Shown here: piece by piece, positions 7,802 through 16,292 of the stretch
Position numbering within the stretch: position 1 is the stretch's first letter
How the letters are laid out: the number at the start of each line of letters is the position of its first letter
Assembly (NCBI RefSeq): GCF_016862215.1
Contig: NZ_BOMN01000024.1
Coordinates: 1-42,017, forward strand
Reading direction: 5' to 3'
Length of the DNA: 42,017 nt
Origin: Winogradskya humida
GTDB lineage: Bacteria > Actinomycetota > Actinomycetes > Mycobacteriales > Micromonosporaceae
Made by a program: the position numbers and the translations under genes
The notes under the pieces: generated by a model
Seen by the model: the letters and a program-made list of their open reading frames with translations, nothing else
What the model was told of the DNA's origin: nothing
Database searches by the model: none

Positions 7802-8351
7802 ATGGATCCCAGGCATCGACGCTTGGCCGCGATCGCTCTCGAGGCCGCGGGCGGGGAGCATGGACTCGCGCTGGCCGGCGGTTATGCGGTTCGAATGCAA
7901 GGCATGGGTGGCTGTCGATGCACGAGCGGAGACCTTCGCCCGGCTTCTTGTCACCCGCGACGACGAGCCCGGAGCAGCTCCGCAAAAGGTGGAGCTCGCC
8001 GCTGACTGGCGTGCGCATGCCCCCGTTTCGCTGGATATCGGGGCCAGTGTTGCACCCCGATGATGCTGTCGGCAACAAGATGGCAGCCCTCTATGGCCGT
8101 GCCCTTCCGCGCGATTTTCTCGACATCGAAGCGGTCCTGCTGAGCGGGAAGTACACCAGAGAAGACTTGTGCGGCTGGCCGAGGCGGCCGACTCCGGGTT
8201 TGACCGGCAGATGTTCGCTGCGGCGCTCGGGGCCCTGCAGCAGATCAGCGATACCGCGTTTGCCGCTTACGGCGTGGAGCAAGCCGCTGCCGGCGTGATG
8301 CGGGAACGGTTTTCTGAATGGCGGGGTGAGCTGCTCGGAGCGGTGGGGTAA
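7802..8351 (+). pseudogene. Decayed AbiEii-type nucleotidyltransferase toxin
   Basis: The AbiEii-like protein is spread over three frames. It starts at ATG 7802 (MDPRHRRLAAIALEAAGG, then LALAGGYAVRMQGMG), shifts frame near 7907 (VAVDARAETFARLLVTRDD, KVELAADWRAHAPVSLDIG), again at the GGGG run 8040-8043 (PVLHPDDAVGNKMAALYGRA, RDFLDIEAVLLSGKYTREDL), and back near 8169 (RLAEAADSGFDRQMFAAAL) to stop at 8351. At the first junction the stretch expected to carry the nucleotidyltransferase active site (a D-x-D after the GGYAV block) is missing, about 35-40 residues judging from the usual length. The later two shifts are a one-base gain and a one-base loss. In the family, such proteins are toxins of type IV-like abortive infection systems. 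This copy should be inactive. Confidence 0.7.
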
Positions 8352-8449
8352 TCCATGTGGGTGGAAAAGATCGACAGCTGACGAAGCGTGATCACACACT
8401 GGAAGAACAGGGCGTTTCGGGAGGTCGGGTCGGTCGGAGGTGGGGATTG

Positions 8450-8773
8450 ATGCCCAGGTTCCATAGTGCTGAGGAGCATGCTGCCTGGATTGTTGCTGAG
8501 GCGCTGATCGAGCAGGCCCGGGCGATGATGCACCAGGCGGAGAGCGCGCTGGAGAAGTGGCGGGTGGGGAAGGCGCTCACTTTGGAGCAGTGTGCGCGGA
8601 AAGGGATCAGCCAGACCGATGCCGAGATTCGGTGGTCCGAGACGGTGAATGCTCGGAATGCTTTGAGTGACAACAGTTTTCATGTGTCGCTGGCGACCAT
8701 GTATTACGGGGCGGCGGCGGCTGAATACTCGCGGGCCCATTATTTGCATACGCGTTATGGCACGCGGATCTAG
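8450..8773 (+). CDS. Hypothetical small helical protein
   Basis: 107 residues from ATG 8450, chosen because GGAGGTGGGG (8437-8446) is a Shine-Dalgarno at suitable distance; the frame is open upstream but without one. The protein is largely helical (EEHAAWIVAEALIEQARAMM, LEKWRVGKALTLEQCARKG) and ends with YYGAAAAEYSRAHYLHTRYG. No signal peptide or membrane segment. It lies 98 nt after the AbiEii remnant and may belong to the same accessory patch. A strong hairpin directly follows the stop codon. I do not recognise the family. Confidence 0.65.
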   Translation: MPRFHSAEEHAAWIVAEALIEQARAMMHQAESALEKWRVGKALTLEQCARKGISQTDAEIRWSETVNARNALSDNSFHVSLATMYYGAAAAEYSRAHYLHTRYGTRI

Positions 8774-8777
8774 CGAA

Positions 8778-8825
8778 GAGAAAAGCGCCGCTTCGACCGG
8801 GGCGGCGGTCTTGGCGGCGCTTCTC
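8778..8825 (+). terminator. Terminator hairpin after the hypothetical gene
   Basis: AAGCGCCGC (8783-8791) pairs with GCGGCGCTT (8814-8822); skipping two bases, GAG (8778-8780) also pairs with CTC (8823-8825). It starts 4 nt past the stop codon at 8771-8773. The rest of 8826-8934 holds nothing I can identify. Confidence 0.6.
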
Positions 8826-8934
8826 GTCGGCTGCGAAGTCCGGCGCCCGCACGGGGGACGGGAACCGGGGCTTCGGGTGCCTGTTGTCCAGTGTGCAAGA
8901 TCAGGCTGAGAAAACGCTGAGGCGAAGCACCGGA

Positions 8935-9126
8935 TCAGCTGGGAGTCGGCGGTGGGTCCGCGGGGGCCGGGTCTGCCGGGGCGGTGGTGGCCGGCGGGCG
9001 GGCTGCGGCGTCGGTCTGGGCGGGGCCGGGGCCGGAGAGGGTGAGGCCGAGGACGGCGCCGGCGCTGAGCAGGCCGAGCCCGGCCAGGGACACCTTGCGG
9101 CGTTCGGGTTCGTTCACGCGATCCAA
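8935..9126 (-). CDS. Small single-pass membrane or secreted protein
   Basis: 63 residues. A charged N terminus (MDRVNEPERRKVS) is followed by one hydrophobic stretch (LAGLGLLSAGAVLGLTL) and an Ala/Pro/Thr-rich tail (TTAPADPAPADPPPTPS) typical of an extracytoplasmic, disordered segment. An in-frame GTG at 9117 is an equally good start. It is divergent from the CYTH-CHAD gene. Function unknown; the biased tail composition lowers certainty that it is real. Confidence 0.45.
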   Translation of the reverse strand: MDRVNEPERRKVSLAGLGLLSAGAVLGLTLSGPGPAQTDAAARPPATTAPADPAPADPPPTPS

Positions 9127-9197
9127 TATGACGGGCGGGGCTGTGCGTTGGCTGAGACGCTGGAGTAAATCCCGTCGAGATCGGTAAGACTGTCTCT

Positions 9198-10619
9198 ATG
9201 CAGACGGCGACGGAGACCGAACGTAAGTATGACGTTCCCGCCGGTTTCATCCTGCCCGATCTCACGGGCGCGGTGGCCAGCCTCGGCGAGGCGGAGGTCC
9301 ACGACCTGGATGCGACCTATTTTGACACCGCGGATCTCCGGCTCGCCCGTAACAAGCACACGTTGCGCAGACGGACCGGTGGCAACGATGCGGGGTGGCA
9401 TCTCAAGACGCCGGGGACCGGGTCCAGCCGTAAAGAGCATCAGATGCCGTTGGACGATGAGAACGTCGTGCCTGCCGAGCTGACCGGGATTGTGCGCTCG
9501 ATTGTGCGTACCCGTGAATTGAAGCCTGTGGCCCGGCTCCGCACGCACCGGATCGAGACGCCGCTGCGGGACGGTGACGGCCGCACGCTGGCTCTGGTCG
9601 CGCAGGACGAGGTCGGTGCCGAGACCGACGCGGGTGAGCAGCGCTGGCAGGAGCTCGAGGTCGAGCTGGTCGACGGGGGCCCCGAGCTGCTCGATGCCGT
9701 CGAGGAGTTGCTGCGGGCCGCGGGCGCCACCCCGGCTGCCGGGCCGTCCAAGCTGGCCCGGGCGCTCGACGACCGGCTCAGGAAGATCAACCGCAAACCC
9801 AAGAAGCTCAACCCCGTCCTCGGGTACGCACGGGAGCAGCGCGACACCATCGCGGAGCAGGACGCCGCGGTGCGCGAGGTGGAGCCGGAGGCCGTGCACA
9901 AGATGAGGGTCGCCACCCGCCGACTGCGGAGCACCCTGAAGACGTTCAAGGCCTCGTTCAACCAGGAGCGCGCGGAGCCGCTGAAGGACGAGTTGAAGTG
10001 GCTCGCCGACAGTCTCGGCGCCGTCCGGGACGCGCAGGTGCTCTCGCAGAAGCTGGGCAGGGCCGCGGAGCCGTTCCCCACCGTTGCCCAGGAGCTGCGG
10101 GACAGGTTCGCCATCGCGGTCGAGCAGGGCAAACAGCAGCTCCACACCGATCTTGACTCGGACCGCTACCTGGCCCTGCTGGACGCGATCGACGACCTCG
10201 TCGACGACGCGGTGACGAAGGGGATCGAGGACGCGGGGGCGCTGGGGCGGGCCGCCAAGGCGCTGCGCAAGGCGGATCAGCTGCTCGACGAGGCGACCGC
10301 GGACGACGGCGAGCTGCACGAGGCCCGCAAGAAGTACAAGCAGGCCCGGTACGCCGTGGAGGTCTTCGCCGAGGACGCGGGGAAGCCCGGCAGGCAGCTG
10401 GTGAAAGGTCTGACCGAGCTGCAGGACGTGCTCGGCGCGCATCAGGATTCGGTGGTCGCGCGGGAGGTGCTGCAGGACGCGGCGTGGGAGCGGCCGAACG
10501 CGTTCGACTACGGCATCCTCTTCGCCCGTCAGGAGCAGGTGGGCGAGGAGACCCGGCTCGGACTGTCCGAGGTGACCGAGAAGTCCCGGAAGGGGAGCCT
10601 TCGCGCGTGGCTCAGTTGA
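9198..10619 (+). CDS. CYTH and CHAD domain protein
   Basis: 473 residues. N-terminal CYTH (triphosphate tunnel) domain, residues about 3-195: ExExK motif ETERK (6-10), YFDTADLRLARNKHTLRRR, GWHLKTP. C-terminal CHAD domain, about 215-470: two helical repeats, each with the conserved His/basic signature (VHKMRVATRRLRSTLKTF and LHEARKKYKQARYAVEVF). CYTH enzymes act on triphosphates (tripolyphosphate, thiamine triphosphate); CHAD domains bind inorganic polyphosphate through these basic repeats. The next gene, polyphosphate kinase 2, supports a polyphosphate role. The ATG has no Shine-Dalgarno but a TAAGAC box lies at 9185-9190, so the transcript may be leaderless. Confidence 0.92.
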   Translation: MQTATETERKYDVPAGFILPDLTGAVASLGEAEVHDLDATYFDTADLRLARNKHTLRRRTGGNDAGWHLKTPGTGSSRKEHQMPLDDENVVPAELTGIVRSIVRTRELKPVARLRTHRIETPLRDGDGRTLALVAQDEVGAETDAGEQRWQELEVELVDGGPELLDAVEELLRAAGATPAAGPSKLARALDDRLRKINRKPKKLNPVLGYAREQRDTIAEQDAAVREVEPEAVHKMRVATRRLRSTLKTFKASFNQERAEPLKDELKWLADSLGAVRDAQVLSQKLGRAAEPFPTVAQELRDRFAIAVEQGKQQLHTDLDSDRYLALLDAIDDLVDDAVTKGIEDAGALGRAAKALRKADQLLDEATADDGELHEARKKYKQARYAVEVFAEDAGKPGRQLVKGLTELQDVLGAHQDSVVAREVLQDAAWERPNAFDYGILFARQEQVGEETRLGLSEVTEKSRKGSLRAWLS

Positions 10620-10695
10620 TCGTTAACCCTGCGTCCATGTTTCGGTCACCTCTTGCGAGTTGGGGTGTCGCGGCGACTGGGTAAGAACCTTGTTC

Positions 10696-11649
10696 ATGCA
10701 GGCCGAGGAGCACCAGTTCGACGATGAGTTGACCACCCCGCCCTACTCGGGGCCGATCGCCGAGCTCGGCGGCTACCGGGTCTCCGACAACGATGACGAC
10801 GACCCGGTGCTGATCAACGCGGACGGCAGCGCCGTGGACACCTGGCGCGAGGACTATCCGTACGACGAGCGCATGCCGCGGATGCAGTACGACCACGACA
10901 AGCGGCTGCTGCAGATCGAGCTGCTCAAGCTGCAGAACTGGTGCAAGACCACCGGCGAGCGGATGGTGATCCTCTTCGAGGGCCGTGACGCCGCGGGCAA
11001 GGGCGGCACCATCAAGCGCTTCATGGAGCACCTGAATCCGCGCGGCTCGAAGGTGGTGGCGCTGGAGAAGCCGAACGAGCGCGAGAGCAGCGAGTGGTAC
11101 TTCCAGCGTTACGTCCAGCACCTGCCCGCCGCCGGCGAGATCGTGCTCTTCGACCGGTCCTGGTACAACCGGGCGGGTGTCGAGCGGGTGATGGGCTTCT
11201 GCACCCGAGCCGAGTATCTCGAGTTCATGCGCCAGGCCCCTGACCTGGAACGGATGCTCGTCCGCTCCGGCATTCACCTGGTCAAGTTCTGGTTCTCGGT
11301 CTCTCAGGGTGAGCAGCGCACCCGGTTCGCGATCCGGCAGGTCGACCCGGTCCGGCAGTGGAAGCTCTCGAAGATGGATCTCGAGTCGCTGGACAAGTGG
11401 GGCGACTACACCGAGGCCAAGGAGGCGATGTTCTTCTACACGGACACCGCCGACGCGCCGTGGACCGTCGTGAAGAGCAACGACAAGAAGCGGGCCCGGA
11501 TCGAAGCCATGCGCTACGTGCTCGACCGCTTCGACTACACCGGCAAGGACACGGACATCGTCCGCACCCCCGATCCGCAGATCGTGGGCCCCGCGTCGCT
11601 GGCCGTGGAGGGCACCGAGATGTCCCCGCGCGTATTCCCGCGGCTGTAG
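10696..11649 (+). CDS. ppk2: Polyphosphate kinase 2
   Basis: 317 residues from ATG 10696. PPK2 moves phosphate between polyphosphate and nucleotides. Visible motifs: Walker A in LFEGRDAAGKGGTIKRF (about 95-110), the YFQRYVQHLPAAGEIVLF and DRSWYNRAGVERVMGF Walker B/active-site region, and the lid and C-terminal block RQVDPVRQWKLSKMDLESLD. The single-domain length fits the PPK2 group that phosphorylates nucleoside diphosphates. It follows the polyphosphate-binding CYTH-CHAD gene by 76 nt. No Shine-Dalgarno; a TAAGAA box 8 nt before the ATG hints at a leaderless transcript of its own. The non-coding leader of ribonuclease Z begins right after it. Confidence 0.93.
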   Translation: MQAEEHQFDDELTTPPYSGPIAELGGYRVSDNDDDDPVLINADGSAVDTWREDYPYDERMPRMQYDHDKRLLQIELLKLQNWCKTTGERMVILFEGRDAAGKGGTIKRFMEHLNPRGSKVVALEKPNERESSEWYFQRYVQHLPAAGEIVLFDRSWYNRAGVERVMGFCTRAEYLEFMRQAPDLERMLVRSGIHLVKFWFSVSQGEQRTRFAIRQVDPVRQWKLSKMDLESLDKWGDYTEAKEAMFFYTDTADAPWTVVKSNDKKRARIEAMRYVLDRFDYTGKDTDIVRTPDPQIVGPASLAVEGTEMSPRVFPRL

Positions 11650-11663
11650 TGACCTTAAAAGCG

Positions 11664-11693
11664 TTGTCGCCGAGCCCCTCGCGTGGTTAACGT
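11664..11693 (+). promoter_or_regulatory. Promoter of the ribonuclease Z leader
   Basis: TTGTCG (11664-11669) and TAACGT (11688-11693) are spaced by 18 bp, matching the -35/-10 pattern of the housekeeping sigma factor. Transcription would start near 11700, about 240 nt before the rnz start codon. Inferred from consensus. Confidence 0.5.
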
Positions 11694-11699
11694 AGCCGT

Positions 11700-11925
11700 A
11701 CACGTGAAGGGAGGTGGTCCGAAGTTGCATAGCATCGGGACTCGTGAGGTGGCTGTCCGCTAGCCGCTGTCCTCGACAGCTTCGAAAGTTCGTGTAGTAC
11801 GTCGAGACCGTGTGGCAGCGGTTCGGCGAGCACCAGGCAGCCACCCGACCCCCGGGGATCCGGCCTTGTCCGACCGGACCACCCGCTCGTGAGAGCGTGT
11901 GGAAGTCCCCGGGGGTCGCCTTAAT
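11700..11925 (+). ncRNA. Long structured 5' leader upstream of ribonuclease Z
   Basis: No protein-coding gene fills 11650-11938. The segment folds on paper into ordered helices: GCTGTC/GACAGC hairpin (11766-11771 and 11775-11780); GTGGC/GCCAC (11812-11816 and 11840-11844); and a three-way junction closed by a 12-bp perfect helix, 11847-11858 with 11906-11917 (GACCCCCGGGGA / TCCCCGGGGGTC). Inside the junction are TCCGG/CCGGA (11859-11863, 11874-11878) and a CCAC/GTGG plus CGCTC/GAGCG hairpin with a GTGA loop (11879-11902). The 3' side of the closing helix is followed by CGCCTTAATTTC. It could be a cis-regulatory leader, an attenuator or a separate small RNA. I could not assign it to a known RNA family. 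Confidence 0.55.
11725..11763 (+). CDS. Possible 12-codon upstream ORF in the rnz leader
   Basis: TTG 11725 to TAG 11761-11763 encodes MHSIGTREVAVR. A strong Shine-Dalgarno, GGGAGGTGG (11709-11717), sits 7 nt before the TTG, far better than anything before the rnz start. A GTG at 11704 in the same frame would give 19 residues and lies close to the inferred transcript start. The stop codon falls just before the GCTGTC/GACAGC hairpin, the layout expected for translation-coupled attenuation. The peptide has no run of rare or identical codons. Inference; conservation is untested. Confidence 0.4.
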   Translation: MHSIGTREVAVR

Positions 11926-11938
11926 TTCGGGACAGAAA

Positions 11939-12868
11939 ATGCGCGAGCTGACGATTCTGGGCACGGCCAGTCAGGTGCCCACGCGGCATCGCAACCACAA
12001 CGGCTATCAGCTGCGCTGGGACGACGAGGTGATCCTCTTCGACCCGGGTGAGGGCACCCAGCGCCAGATGCTGATGGCCGGGCTCGCCGTAACCCCGCTC
12101 ACCCGCATCTGCATCACACATTTCCACGGCGACCATTCTCTTGGGCTGCCCGGCATCATCCAGCGCATCTCCCTGGACAAGGTGCCGCACCCCGTCCGGG
12201 TGCATTTCCCGGCCGGCGGGCGTGAATACCTCGACCGGCTGTGGCACGCCACCAGCTTCTACGACGTCGCCGATCTGCGGCCCGAGCCGGTCGGGCCGGG
12301 TTTCCGGGTCGAGACCTCCGCGGGCACGCTCACGGCGCTGCCGCTGCGGCATTCCATCGAGACGTACGGCTACCGCCTGGTCGAGCCCGATGGACGGCGC
12401 ATGGTGGCGGCGCTGCTCTCGGCGTACGGAATAAGCGGTCCCGCCGTGGGTGAGTTGCAGCGGACCGGGCGATCCGGCCGCGTCTCCCTCGACGACGTGA
12501 GCGTGCCCCGCCCGGGCCAGAAGTTCGCGTTCGTCATGGACACCGGGCTGTGCGACAGCGTTTTCGCCCTGGCGGAGGGCGCCGACCTGCTCGTGATCGA
12601 GTCGACGTTCCTGGCCGAGGACGCAGCGATGGCCGCTGAGGTCGGCCACCTGACCGCAGGCCAGGCCGCGTCGGTGGCACGGCAGTCGGGGGCGCGCACG
12701 CTGGTGCTGACCCACTTCTCCCAACGGTACGCAGACAGCACGCGTTTCCTCGACGAAGCGCGCGCGGAATTCGACGGCGACATCGTGCTCGCGGAAGACT
12801 TGATGCGGGTGAAAGTCCCCCCGCGTCTAAGTTTGTCCCATGAGCCTGCTTCTGCGTCCCGTAACTGA
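11939..12868 (+). CDS. rnz: Ribonuclease Z (metallo-beta-lactamase fold)
   Basis: 309 residues from ATG 11939; the frame extends upstream into the structured leader but [16 protein letters not shown] is the normal family N terminus. The zinc site HFHGDH (H61, H63, D65, H66) in [15 protein letters not shown], the VMDTGLCDS strand, and the C-terminal [10 protein letters not shown] are diagnostic of RNase Z/ElaC, the tRNA 3'-processing endonuclease. No clear Shine-Dalgarno precedes the ATG (only GGGAC at 11929-11933), while a 12-bp RNA helix ends 21 nt before it. The stop codon lies 26 nt inside the next gene, giving translational coupling. Confidence 0.92.
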   Translation: MRELTILGTASQVPTRHRNHNGYQLRWDDEVILFDPGEGTQRQMLMAGLAVTPLTRICITHFHGDHSLGLPGIIQRISLDKVPHPVRVHFPAGGREYLDRLWHATSFYDVADLRPEPVGPGFRVETSAGTLTALPLRHSIETYGYRLVEPDGRRMVAALLSAYGISGPAVGELQRTGRSGRVSLDDVSVPRPGQKFAFVMDTGLCDSVFALAEGADLLVIESTFLAEDAAMAAEVGHLTAGQAASVARQSGARTLVLTHFSQRYADSTRFLDEARAEFDGDIVLAEDLMRVKVPPRLSLSHEPASASRN

Positions 12869-13361
12869 CGACGATCTGCTGGGCATCGGCGACCTGCACT
12901 ACCGGTCACGGGCATCGGCCTACGCGGACATTCTCACGCCCGAGGCGCTGACCTTCGGCTCGCCGGCGGCGCTCGGTGAATGGTGGACCGAGCGGTGGAA
13001 ATGGGAGGCCGACAACCACCGGATGACCGTCGCGATCGCGGGCGGGCGGCTCGCCGGGTTCACCTATCTGGGTCCGAGCGAGCAGGACGGGACCGGTGAA
13101 CTGGGCGCTATCCACGCCGACCCCGATTTTGTGGGGAAAGGGGTCGGACGGGCGTTGATGGTGGACGCGCTGGGTGCGCTCACGGCGTACGGAAATCGGG
13201 CAGTGCTCTGGGTTCTGGAAGGCAACGCACGGGCCCGCACCTTTTATGAAAAGGGTGGGTGGGCAGCGGACGGCACCACCCGCGTGGAACCGATCGGCGC
13301 CGAGCCGGTGCTGCAGATGCGTTATTCGCGAAGCGTGGGGCCCGGGGCCGGACCGGCCTGA
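12840..13361 (+). CDS. GNAT family N-acetyltransferase
   Basis: 173 residues. The GNAT pattern is present: N-terminal [40 protein letters not shown] (acetyl-CoA binding motif A, with V-G-K-G-V-G-R), and [20 protein letters not shown] (motif B). The substrate cannot be told. The start ATG at 12840 overlaps the end of rnz by 29 nt in another frame, so it is probably translated from the same transcript. A hairpin follows 12 nt after the stop codon. Confidence 0.87.
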   Translation: MSLLLRPVTDDDLLGIGDLHYRSRASAYADILTPEALTFGSPAALGEWWTERWKWEADNHRMTVAIAGGRLAGFTYLGPSEQDGTGELGAIHADPDFVGKGVGRALMVDALGALTAYGNRAVLWVLEGNARARTFYEKGGWAADGTTRVEPIGAEPVLQMRYSRSVGPGAGPA

Positions 13362-13372
13362 GGGGGCGTAAT

Positions 13373-13402
13373 GGCCGGTCCGGCCTGGGGCGGGGACCGG
13401 CC
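13373..13402 (+). terminator. Terminator hairpin after the rnz-GNAT unit
   Basis: GGCCGGTCC (13373-13381) pairs perfectly with GGACCGGCC (13394-13402) around a 12-nt loop, 12 nt beyond the acetyltransferase stop codon. No T tract. Confidence 0.55.
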
Positions 13403-13522
13403 GGTACCCCCCGATTGTCGCGTCGCCTTGTGGGGCGAGCAACGCACACGCACCGGCCGATCACCCGGCGAGCTAGCTAATCCGGCGGCGCCACAGATTT
13501 TTCATAGGGCGGCACGGAGAGA

Positions 13523-13544
13523 TAGGTTTCGCTGATCATGATCA
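13523..13544 (+). promoter_or_regulatory. -10 box and palindrome over the AfsR-like start codon
   Basis: TAGGTT (13523-13528) fits a -10 box and lies 9 nt before the ATG, suggesting a leaderless or near-leaderless transcript; a -35 is not evident. The start codon is centred in the perfect 12-bp palindrome TGATCATGATCA (13533-13544), a possible operator, though chance cannot be excluded. Confidence 0.35.
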
Positions 13545-16282
13545 GAGACGGGGGCCGGCGCGGACGAGGGTTCTGGGTGCTCGGACCCGTCGAGGCGAGG
13601 GGGCCGGAGTCGGCCATCGCGTTCGGTGGTGAACGGGCCCGGAGCCTGCTGGCCTGCCTGCTGCTCAACGCCGGGCGGGTGGTCTCGGTCGAGCAGCTCA
13701 TCGACGCCGTGTGGGACGACCAGCCACCGGCCGGCGCGCGGATCCAGGTGCAGAACAGGGTCTCGACGCTGCGCAACAGGCTGCGCGAGGGCGGGCTCGG
13801 CGACGAGGTGATCCTGCGCCACTCCCCCGGATATCTGCTGCGGCTCGACGACATCCCGTTCGACCTGGCCGCGTTCGACGCGGGTGTGGCGCGTGCCGAG
13901 GAGCTGGGCGCCGCCGGGCGGATCGCCGACGCGAGCGCCGAGCTGGCCACCGCCCTGGAGTTGTGGCACGGTCCGGCGCTGAGCGGGCTCGACACCGCGT
14001 ACCTGCGGACCGCCGCACAGAACCTCGAGGAACGACACCTGCGGGCGCTGGAGACCCGGTTCGGCTGGGAGCTCGATCTCGGCCGGCCCACGGAGGTCGT
14101 CGACGACCTGGCCATGCTGGTCGATCAGCATCCGTTCCGGGAACGCTTCGTCGAGTTGCTGATGCTCGCGCTGACCGGGGCCGGGCGGCGGTCGGAGGCT
14201 GTCGACGCGTACCAGAATCTGCGCAAACGACTCGCCGCCGAGCTGGGCCTCGATCCCGGAGTGGCCGTGCAGCGGGTTTTCCGGACCGTCCTCAACGGGC
14301 CGGTCACCGCGTCGGGCAACCGCCGGCCCGCACCCGCCCAGCTGCCCGCCGACCTGCCCTTCGCCGGCCGCACCCAGCAGCTGGGCGAACTGGACGCACT
14401 GCTGAGCGCCCGGTCCTGTGTGGTCATCACCGGCACCGCGGGGGTAGGCAAGTCCGCGCTCGCCGTGCATTGGGCCCGGCGGGTCGCGAGCCGCTTCCCC
14501 GACGGCCAGCTCTACGTAGGACTCCGGGGCTTCTCCACCCGCGGTCAGCCACTGCCGGCCGAGGAGGCGCTGCTCGGGTTTCTCGACGCGCTGGAGGTCC
14601 CGCCCGAGGACATCCCCGCCACGCACCAGGGCCGGATCGGGCTCTACCGCAGCCTGCTGGCCGGGCGGCGGATGCTGATCCTGCTCGACGACGCCCACGA
14701 CGCCGACCAGGTGCGCGACCTGCTGCCCGGCGCACCCGGCAGCCTCGCCGTGGTGACCAGCCGCGACCCGCTCGCCGGGCTGGTGGTGAGCGAGGGCGCC
14801 GCGCAGCTGGCATTGCGGCTGCTCGACCCGGCCGAGGCCCGCGTCCTGCTCGCCCAGCGGATCGGTGCGGACCGGCTCGACGCGGAACCATCGGCGGTCA
14901 GCGCACTGATCGAGGAGTGCAGCCGGCTGCCGCTCGCCCTCGCCGTCGCGGCGGCCCGCGCGGCGAGCAGCACTTCGCTGGCTTCCTACGTGGATCGGCT
15001 GCGCGCGGCCCGGGGGACGCTGGACGCGTTCGCCATGAGCGATCGGGCCACCGACGTGCGGGGCGTGTTCGCGTTGTCGTACCGCACGCTCAGCCCGGAT
15101 GCGGCGCGGCTGTTCCGGCTGCTGCACCTGCGGATCGGCGGCTCGATCTCCGCGGCGGCGGCATCTGCGCTGCACCGCTCGTCCCTGGACGAATTGGTGG
15201 ATGCGCACCTGGTCTCCCGCATCGGGGACGATCACTACACGACGCATGACCTGCTGCATGTGTACGCCGGCGAACTGGCTCGTGAAACCGACACCGAGGC
15301 CGACCGGACCGCTGCCTGGCACCGCCTGCTCGACCACTACCTGCACAGCGCGGCCGCCGCCGACCGGATGATCTTCCCGGCCCGGCAGCGGATCGACCTG
15401 GGCCCGCCCGCCGACGAGTGCGGGCCGGAGGAGTTCGCCACCGATACGGGTGCGACGGCCTGGTTCGCCCGCGAATACCCGGTCCTGCTGGAAGCCGTCC
15501 GGTTGGCTGCGGAGACCGGGGAGTTCCGGCGGGCCTGGGAGCTCGCGTGGGCGCTGACCACCTATCTGATGCGCAGCGGGCACTGGCACGAGTGGGCCGG
15601 CGCGCATCGCATCGGGCTGACCGCGGCGCAGCGTGGTGACGACCTGGCAGCCCAGGCGCGCAGCCACCGTGACCTGGCCAACGCGTCCATCCGGCTACGC
15701 AGCTACGACGCCGCGCGGGCGAATCTGCAGGCAGCGCTGGACATCTACGAGCAGACCGGCGACCTGGACGCCATGGGCCGCACCTTCGGCGGGATGGGTT
15801 GGGTCGAGGAACGGGTCGAGCGCTACCCCGAGGCCCTGGCGCTGGCCGAACGCAAACTCGAGCTGGTGACCCGGGCCGGGCTCACCGGCCAGCTTCCCGG
15901 CGCCTACAACAACCTTGGGTGGTACAAGGCGCTCGTCGGCGAATACGAGGAGGCGATCGACCTCTGCAAGCGGGGTCTCGAGCTCTACCTCGCGCAGGAC
16001 GACAAGTTCGGGGAGACCTACACCCGGAGCAGCCTCGGCTACGCGCTGCTGCATGCCGGGCGGCACGACGAGGCGATCACGCAGTACCGGACGGCAATCG
16101 ACCTGGGCGTCGAACTCGGTGACAAGTCCGCACAGGGTGACGGCCTGCATCGGCTGGGCGACGCGCACGCCGCGGCGGGCCGGACCACGGCCGCCCGGGA
16201 AAACTGGCGGCGGGCGCTGTCCGTTCTTGATGAGATCGACCCGAAGGAGGCCGAGACCGTGCGCGGGAAGCTGGCCTTCTAG
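13538..16282 (+). CDS. AfsR/SARP family transcriptional regulator (BTAD, NB-ARC, TPR)
   Basis: 914 residues. Order of domains: OmpR-like winged helix (about 5-100; FWVLGPVEARGPESAIAFGG, ARIQVQNRVSTLRNRLREGG), bacterial transcriptional activation domain BTAD (about 100-250; DQHPFRERFVELLMLALTGA, VDAYQNLRKRLAAELGLDPG), NB-ARC ATPase (about 270-550; P-loop GTAGVGKSALA near residue 300, MLILLDDAHDADQVRDLLPG as Walker B), and C-terminal TPR repeats (about 700-910). Such proteins activate antibiotic and secondary-metabolite or other target promoters, with the ATPase/TPR part sensing a signal. No biosynthetic cluster is visible beside it in this window, so the target is unknown. It is a single-gene unit between two hairpins. 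Confidence 0.93.
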   Translation: MIRDGGRRGRGFWVLGPVEARGPESAIAFGGERARSLLACLLLNAGRVVSVEQLIDAVWDDQPPAGARIQVQNRVSTLRNRLREGGLGDEVILRHSPGYLLRLDDIPFDLAAFDAGVARAEELGAAGRIADASAELATALELWHGPALSGLDTAYLRTAAQNLEERHLRALETRFGWELDLGRPTEVVDDLAMLVDQHPFRERFVELLMLALTGAGRRSEAVDAYQNLRKRLAAELGLDPGVAVQRVFRTVLNGPVTASGNRRPAPAQLPADLPFAGRTQQLGELDALLSARSCVVITGTAGVGKSALAVHWARRVASRFPDGQLYVGLRGFSTRGQPLPAEEALLGFLDALEVPPEDIPATHQGRIGLYRSLLAGRRMLILLDDAHDADQVRDLLPGAPGSLAVVTSRDPLAGLVVSEGAAQLALRLLDPAEARVLLAQRIGADRLDAEPSAVSALIEECSRLPLALAVAAARAASSTSLASYVDRLRAARGTLDAFAMSDRATDVRGVFALSYRTLSPDAARLFRLLHLRIGGSISAAAASALHRSSLDELVDAHLVSRIGDDHYTTHDLLHVYAGELARETDTEADRTAAWHRLLDHYLHSAAAADRMIFPARQRIDLGPPADECGPEEFATDTGATAWFAREYPVLLEAVRLAAETGEFRRAWELAWALTTYLMRSGHWHEWAGAHRIGLTAAQRGDDLAAQARSHRDLANASIRLRSYDAARANLQAALDIYEQTGDLDAMGRTFGGMGWVEERVERYPEALALAERKLELVTRAGLTGQLPGAYNNLGWYKALVGEYEEAIDLCKRGLELYLAQDDKFGETYTRSSLGYALLHAGRHDEAITQYRTAIDLGVELGDKSAQGDGLHRLGDAHAAAGRTTAARENWRRALSVLDEIDPKEAETVRGKLAF

Positions 16283-16292
16283 CAGGTTGGAG

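Noticed and set aside
10620..10695. Pho-box-like sequence before ppk2
   Set aside because: GGTCACC occurs once, without the paired direct repeat that defines a Pho box.
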